Source: DAORDI01 sp035345895 (lineage in GTDB: Bacteria > Spirochaetota > Leptospiria > Leptospirales > Leptospiraceae). Taken from it: a stretch of DNA of 33,600 bases. Location: positions 1 to 33,600 of the forward strand of contig DAORDI010000024.1 of NCBI GenBank assembly GCA_035345895.1. Reading direction: 5' to 3'. Positions 30,759 through 33,600 of this stretch are shown here, piece by piece (positions within the stretch are counted from its first letter, which is position 1; each line of letters starts with the position of its first letter). The position numbers and the translations under genes were made by a program. Under the pieces are notes generated by a model. That model was not told the DNA's origin and made no database searches. It saw nothing but the letters and a program-made list of their open reading frames with translations.

Positions 30759-31701
30759 ACTGAAGTTTGTTCTTTTTACTGTAAGTATCTTTATTTCCTT
30801 CGGAATTACTGCAGCTGAGAGCAGATGGGCATATCTTCTGTCTGACTATCTGACTGAAACAGAAGACAGTATTCTCATTAAAAAACTCTCGTCCTTTAAT
30901 GTTCTATCTTTTACCGGATCTTACCTCGACAGTCGCGGAAACATTCGCTCATCAGTCTCTTCTGAAAAAATAAGAAAGAGGCTTCAGAAACTTTTCCCGA
31001 AGAAAAACTTTCTGATGTATCCGCTTTTGACTTTCAGATCTGCAAAAGAAGCAGAGCAGTTTCTGAACAGAAAAGAACTTTTCCAGAAGACATCAGAGAA
31101 CATACTGAAATATACTGAGGAGAAAGGATATCATGGGATACATCTGGATATAGAAAATATACCGAATCATTATTCCGATTCGATTTCAGAATTTGTAAAA
31201 AAGGCAGCCAGGACAATGAGAAAAAAAAATCTCCATATCAGTATGGCTGTTTTTCCTGAAATTCAGTTTCGATTCAAAGGTCTGCACAGTCTGAATTCGC
31301 TGAAAGACAGTCTGAATGAAATCATCATTATGGCATATGATCTGCATGACCGGTCTACCGAAGCCGGGTGTGTGACAGACCTGGCCTGGGCGGAAAAAAA
31401 CATCCAAAGCGCCCTCGAAAAATTTGCCCCGGAAAAAATCCGTCTGGGAATTCCTGCATACGGCTATACCTGGGCGGAAAAAAATTCTGTCATTTCTGCA
31501 GGACAGGGAAAAAGACTTATGCAGGGAAAAGACTGGAAAAGAGATCCTTCCGGCTGCATTGAAATACGGCATTCTCAAAAAGGAAAAAAAGCGGTCACTG
31601 TATTTTCCGATATGGAACTGAGAGAAAAACTTTCCGCACTTGCATCGAAATATCGTTTGCACGGAACAGCACTGTGGAGACTTGGACTGGAAGATGAATA
31701 A
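30739..31701 (+). CDS. GH18-like glycoside hydrolase, exported
   Basis: This 320-residue protein begins at GTG 30739 (MSRLFSELKFVLFTVSIFIS, signal peptide to ITAAES), overlapping the preceding gene by 20 bases; the longer frame has no signal. The TIM-barrel motifs of the YaaH/GH18 branch are present: YLLSDYLTE, NVLSFTGSYLDS, the catalytic YHGIHLDIENIP, IIMAYDLHD, IRLGIPAYGYTW and the terminal TALWRLGLEDE. The glutamate of LDIE is the likely proton donor, so it probably cuts an aminosugar polymer such as peptidoglycan or chitin-like glycan outside the cell. Its stop overlaps the glycosyltransferase start by 8 bases. Confidence 0.83.
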   Translation: MSRLFSELKFVLFTVSIFISFGITAAESRWAYLLSDYLTETEDSILIKKLSSFNVLSFTGSYLDSRGNIRSSVSSEKIRKRLQKLFPKKNFLMYPLLTFRSAKEAEQFLNRKELFQKTSENILKYTEEKGYHGIHLDIENIPNHYSDSISEFVKKAARTMRKKNLHISMAVFPEIQFRFKGLHSLNSLKDSLNEIIIMAYDLHDRSTEAGCVTDLAWAEKNIQSALEKFAPEKIRLGIPAYGYTWAEKNSVISAGQGKRLMQGKDWKRDPSGCIEIRHSQKGKKAVTVFSDMELREKLSALASKYRLHGTALWRLGLEDE

Positions 31702-32767
31702 AATCAGAATTGATCAGTTTTCTGCAGGATTCAATCCGGGGGATGCAATCAGCAATGAAATGCTGTATCTGAAGAACTTCTTTGAGTCAAAAGGAATCAA
31801 GGGTGAAATTTATTCAGAAAACATCGGAACAAATGCCAGATCTTCTGCAGGTGCCCGAAAATACAAATCCTGGAAGGAAGACAGGGCCACTGCAGTGATT
31901 TACCATCACTCCATTCACTCAGGAGTATCTGATTTCATTCTGAATATGGACAGCTCCATTCCAAAATTTATGATTTATCATAACGTCACTCCTCACAGCT
32001 TTTTCGAGCCTTACGATTACAGACTGGCAGGCTATCTGAAAAGGGGAAGACAGGAGCTTCATCAGTTCAGGGACATTTTCAGAAAATCATTTGCTGTATC
32101 CGAATTCAACAGAAAGGATCTGACTGAAGCCGGGTTCAAAAACTCCGAAGTTTTCCCTTTTGCACTGAATTTTTATAATTATAAAAAATTAGGAAAAAAT
32201 ACAGACAGCAAAAAGAAAATTCTTTTTGTCGGAAGGATTGCTCCCAACAAAAAGCAGACAGACCTTCTGAAGGCTGCTCATATTTTCAGAAAATATACGG
32301 ATATCCCCTTTGAATTCAGGCTGGTCGGATTCACCTCCAGAGAATCCATTCTGTACAGACATGAACTGGACTGGCTGATCTCATCCTACTCACTGTCCGA
32401 GAATGTCAGAATTCTGGAATTTGCCTCACAGGAGGATCTTTTCAGAGAATATTCCGAAGCAGATGCATTTCTCTGTCTGAGCGAACATGAGGGCTTCTGT
32501 GTTCCCCTTCTTGAGGCAATTTACTATGATATTCCGGTTGCAGCATTCGATGCAGGCGCCATTTCAGAAACACTCGGAAAAAGCGGAATCCTTTTCAAGG
32601 AAAAAAACTATCTTCTGATTTCATCAATACTCGAAAAACTCCTTACAGACAGCGGGTTCAGAGAAGGCATCCTGAGGTCGCAAAGACAGAGACTTGAAGA
32701 ATACAAAGTTTCCTCAAACCCGGAAATTCTTATGCAGAAGCTGCTGGACTCTTGGGATATAATATAA
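31694..32767 (+). CDS. Glycosyltransferase family 4
   Basis: This 357-residue GT-B enzyme has an N-terminal acceptor half (IDQFSAGFNPGDAISNEM ... YHNVTPHSFFEPY) and the donor half ILFVGRIAPNKKQTDLLKAA ... RILEFASQEDLFREYSEADA ... SEHEGFCVPLLEAIYYDIPV. The last contains the EX7E motif (EGFCVPLLE) of retaining family-4 transferases that use nucleotide sugars. It likely adds a sugar to a surface glycan or lipopolysaccharide. ATG 31694 lies inside the end of the GH18 gene; the longer frame from 31640 is spurious. Its TAA shares one base with the next ATG, giving an unbroken operon. Confidence 0.88.
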   Translation: MNKIRIDQFSAGFNPGDAISNEMLYLKNFFESKGIKGEIYSENIGTNARSSAGARKYKSWKEDRATAVIYHHSIHSGVSDFILNMDSSIPKFMIYHNVTPHSFFEPYDYRLAGYLKRGRQELHQFRDIFRKSFAVSEFNRKDLTEAGFKNSEVFPFALNFYNYKKLGKNTDSKKKILFVGRIAPNKKQTDLLKAAHIFRKYTDIPFEFRLVGFTSRESILYRHELDWLISSYSLSENVRILEFASQEDLFREYSEADAFLCLSEHEGFCVPLLEAIYYDIPVAAFDAGAISETLGKSGILFKEKNYLLISSILEKLLTDSGFREGILRSQRQRLEEYKVSSNPEILMQKLLDSWDII

Positions 32768-33348
32768 TGAAAAAAACAATTCTTTTTCTCCGTCATCCGG
32801 CTCCGAAGATTCCGCTCGGTTTCTGCTACGGTCAGACGGATCTTGAAATAGCGGAACCGGAAAAACTTTCTCCAAGTGTATCTGAATTTGAGCTGATTTT
32901 CTCAAGCCCGCTGCAGAGATGCATCAAGGCGGCTCAAATTCTCTTTCCAAAGAATGAAATCATCACAGATGAAAGACTTAAAGAACTGAACTTCGGTGAA
33001 TGGGAAAACAGAAAATGGGATGATGTTCCGAAAAATGAACTTGATGAGTGGTCGAAAAACCTGCTCAGTTTCCGCCCCGGCGGTTCGGAAAGTTTTCAGG
33101 AGCTGTCTGAAAGAGTGAATGCGTTTCTTCAGGAACTTCTTCAGAGAAAAGAGGAAAAAATCCTTGTTCTGTCTCATGCAGGCACGATGAGAGCCGCACT
33201 TTCGCATATAATGAATATATCATTAGAAAAAACTTTAAACTTCTCACTGGGATATTTTCACTGTGCAGAGTATGCATTTGCCGAACCCAAACGTCGACTG
33301 CTCTTCTGGAATTTGGATTTTCATTCTTTTCTGAAAGAAAAGCACTGA
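32767..33348 (+). CDS. cobC: CobC-like histidine phosphatase (alpha-ribazole phosphatase)
   Basis: The 193 residues belong to the histidine-phosphatase (phosphoglycerate-mutase) superfamily: FLRHPAPKIPLGFCYGQTDL at the start, with RH holding the phospho-accepting histidine, then FSSPLQRCIKAAQIL, LKELNFGEWENRKW, and LVLSHAGTMRAALS with the second histidine. The CYGQTDLE pattern and P after RH resemble CobC, which removes phosphate from alpha-ribazole 5'-phosphate made by CobT, so it fits with cobT and cobS in the same window. General phosphatase activity cannot be excluded. ATG 32767 overlaps the glycosyltransferase TAA by one base, which supports this start over 32752. Confidence 0.75.
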   Translation: MKKTILFLRHPAPKIPLGFCYGQTDLEIAEPEKLSPSVSEFELIFSSPLQRCIKAAQILFPKNEIITDERLKELNFGEWENRKWDDVPKNELDEWSKNLLSFRPGGSESFQELSERVNAFLQELLQRKEEKILVLSHAGTMRAALSHIMNISLEKTLNFSLGYFHCAEYAFAEPKRRLLFWNLDFHSFLKEKH

Positions 33349-33600
33349 AAACACATCCTGAATGCATACCAAGGCTTGTTTTCGCTGAAATTGTCTTTCT
33401 GCAAATACTCTCTAAGAACATCTCACTGATTTAAAAAGAATATTATCATCCCGGCACATTGCTTTAAAAGCGGATCAATAATCAGTTTAGATGTTTTCGT
33501 TTCCTGAATGTCCTGCTTTTAAGTCTTCCTTCTTCTGAGATATAATAGACTTGTTGAAAAAATCAAGAAATTATCTTTCATCAGAAGCTAAATAGGGATT
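33349..33600. other. Intergenic end of window, no gene seen
   Basis: After the cobC-like stop, 252 bases run to the end of the window with no frame of note, no RNA gene and no clear terminator hairpin. It may contain the promoter of a gene beyond the window. Confidence 0.5.

Overview
The window looks like a piece of a spirochaete chromosome, most likely Leptospiraceae or a close Leptospirales relative, of moderate GC. The grounds are relaxed spirochaetal lipoboxes, many exported proteins of unknown function, a leucine-rich-repeat remnant, an Lsa36-like outer-surface protein, GAF/SpoIIE phosphatases, and a cobalamin nucleotide-loop operon. This assignment is inferred from gene style, not from a marker gene.

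The first ~10.2 kb is an accessory, partly decayed region. It begins with a hairpin-rich non-coding stretch (1-325). Next come two small exported proteins, a RimJ/RimL-type acetyltransferase, two different IS3-family 3' ends (~867-1072 and ~4017-4129) and a HAD-phosphatase remnant. Between the IS ends sits an intact, translationally coupled pair: a 90-aa zinc-ribbon/lipobox protein and a radical SAM/SPASM enzyme. This pair is the best candidate for an undescribed peptide- or lipoprotein-modification system. Then comes a broken polymorphic-toxin tail (AAA-ATPase-like piece, HINT piece, M23-like module) overlapping a lipoprotein that could be its immunity protein. A beta-propeller-like lipoprotein, an SH3-like fragment, a metallopeptidase-like protein with an altered HExxH, and an LRR fragment complete the region. 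Two related hairpins follow the two truncated plus-strand genes.

From 10.2 kb on, genes are intact and closely packed. An NmrA-like oxidoreductase diverges from an AraC-type regulator across a region with a 10-bp inverted repeat. A DprE1-like FAD oxidoreductase is coupled to a membrane protein. A minus-strand operon runs AtpZ-like protein, solute-binding lipoprotein, cobT, cobS. Next are a zinc-ribbon protein, a P-loop kinase with a squalene/phytoene-synthase-like protein, a 5' fragment of lpxB, an alpha/beta-hydrolase-like protein and tRNA-Ala(GGC).

The last third carries a plus-strand operon (coiled-coil protein, GAF/PP2C/HATPase regulator, panB), a convergent comF-like gene and a PAS-PP2C phosphatase. 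A minus-strand pair of envelope genes follows. A plus-strand envelope operon closes the window: an Lsa36-like outer-membrane protein, a GH18-like hydrolase, a family-4 glycosyltransferase and a CobC-like phosphatase. cobT, cobS and the cobC-like gene together could make, dephosphorylate and attach alpha-ribazole during cobalamin assembly. The two PP2C proteins and the HATPase domain point to a partner-switching (RsbU/RsbW-like) network.
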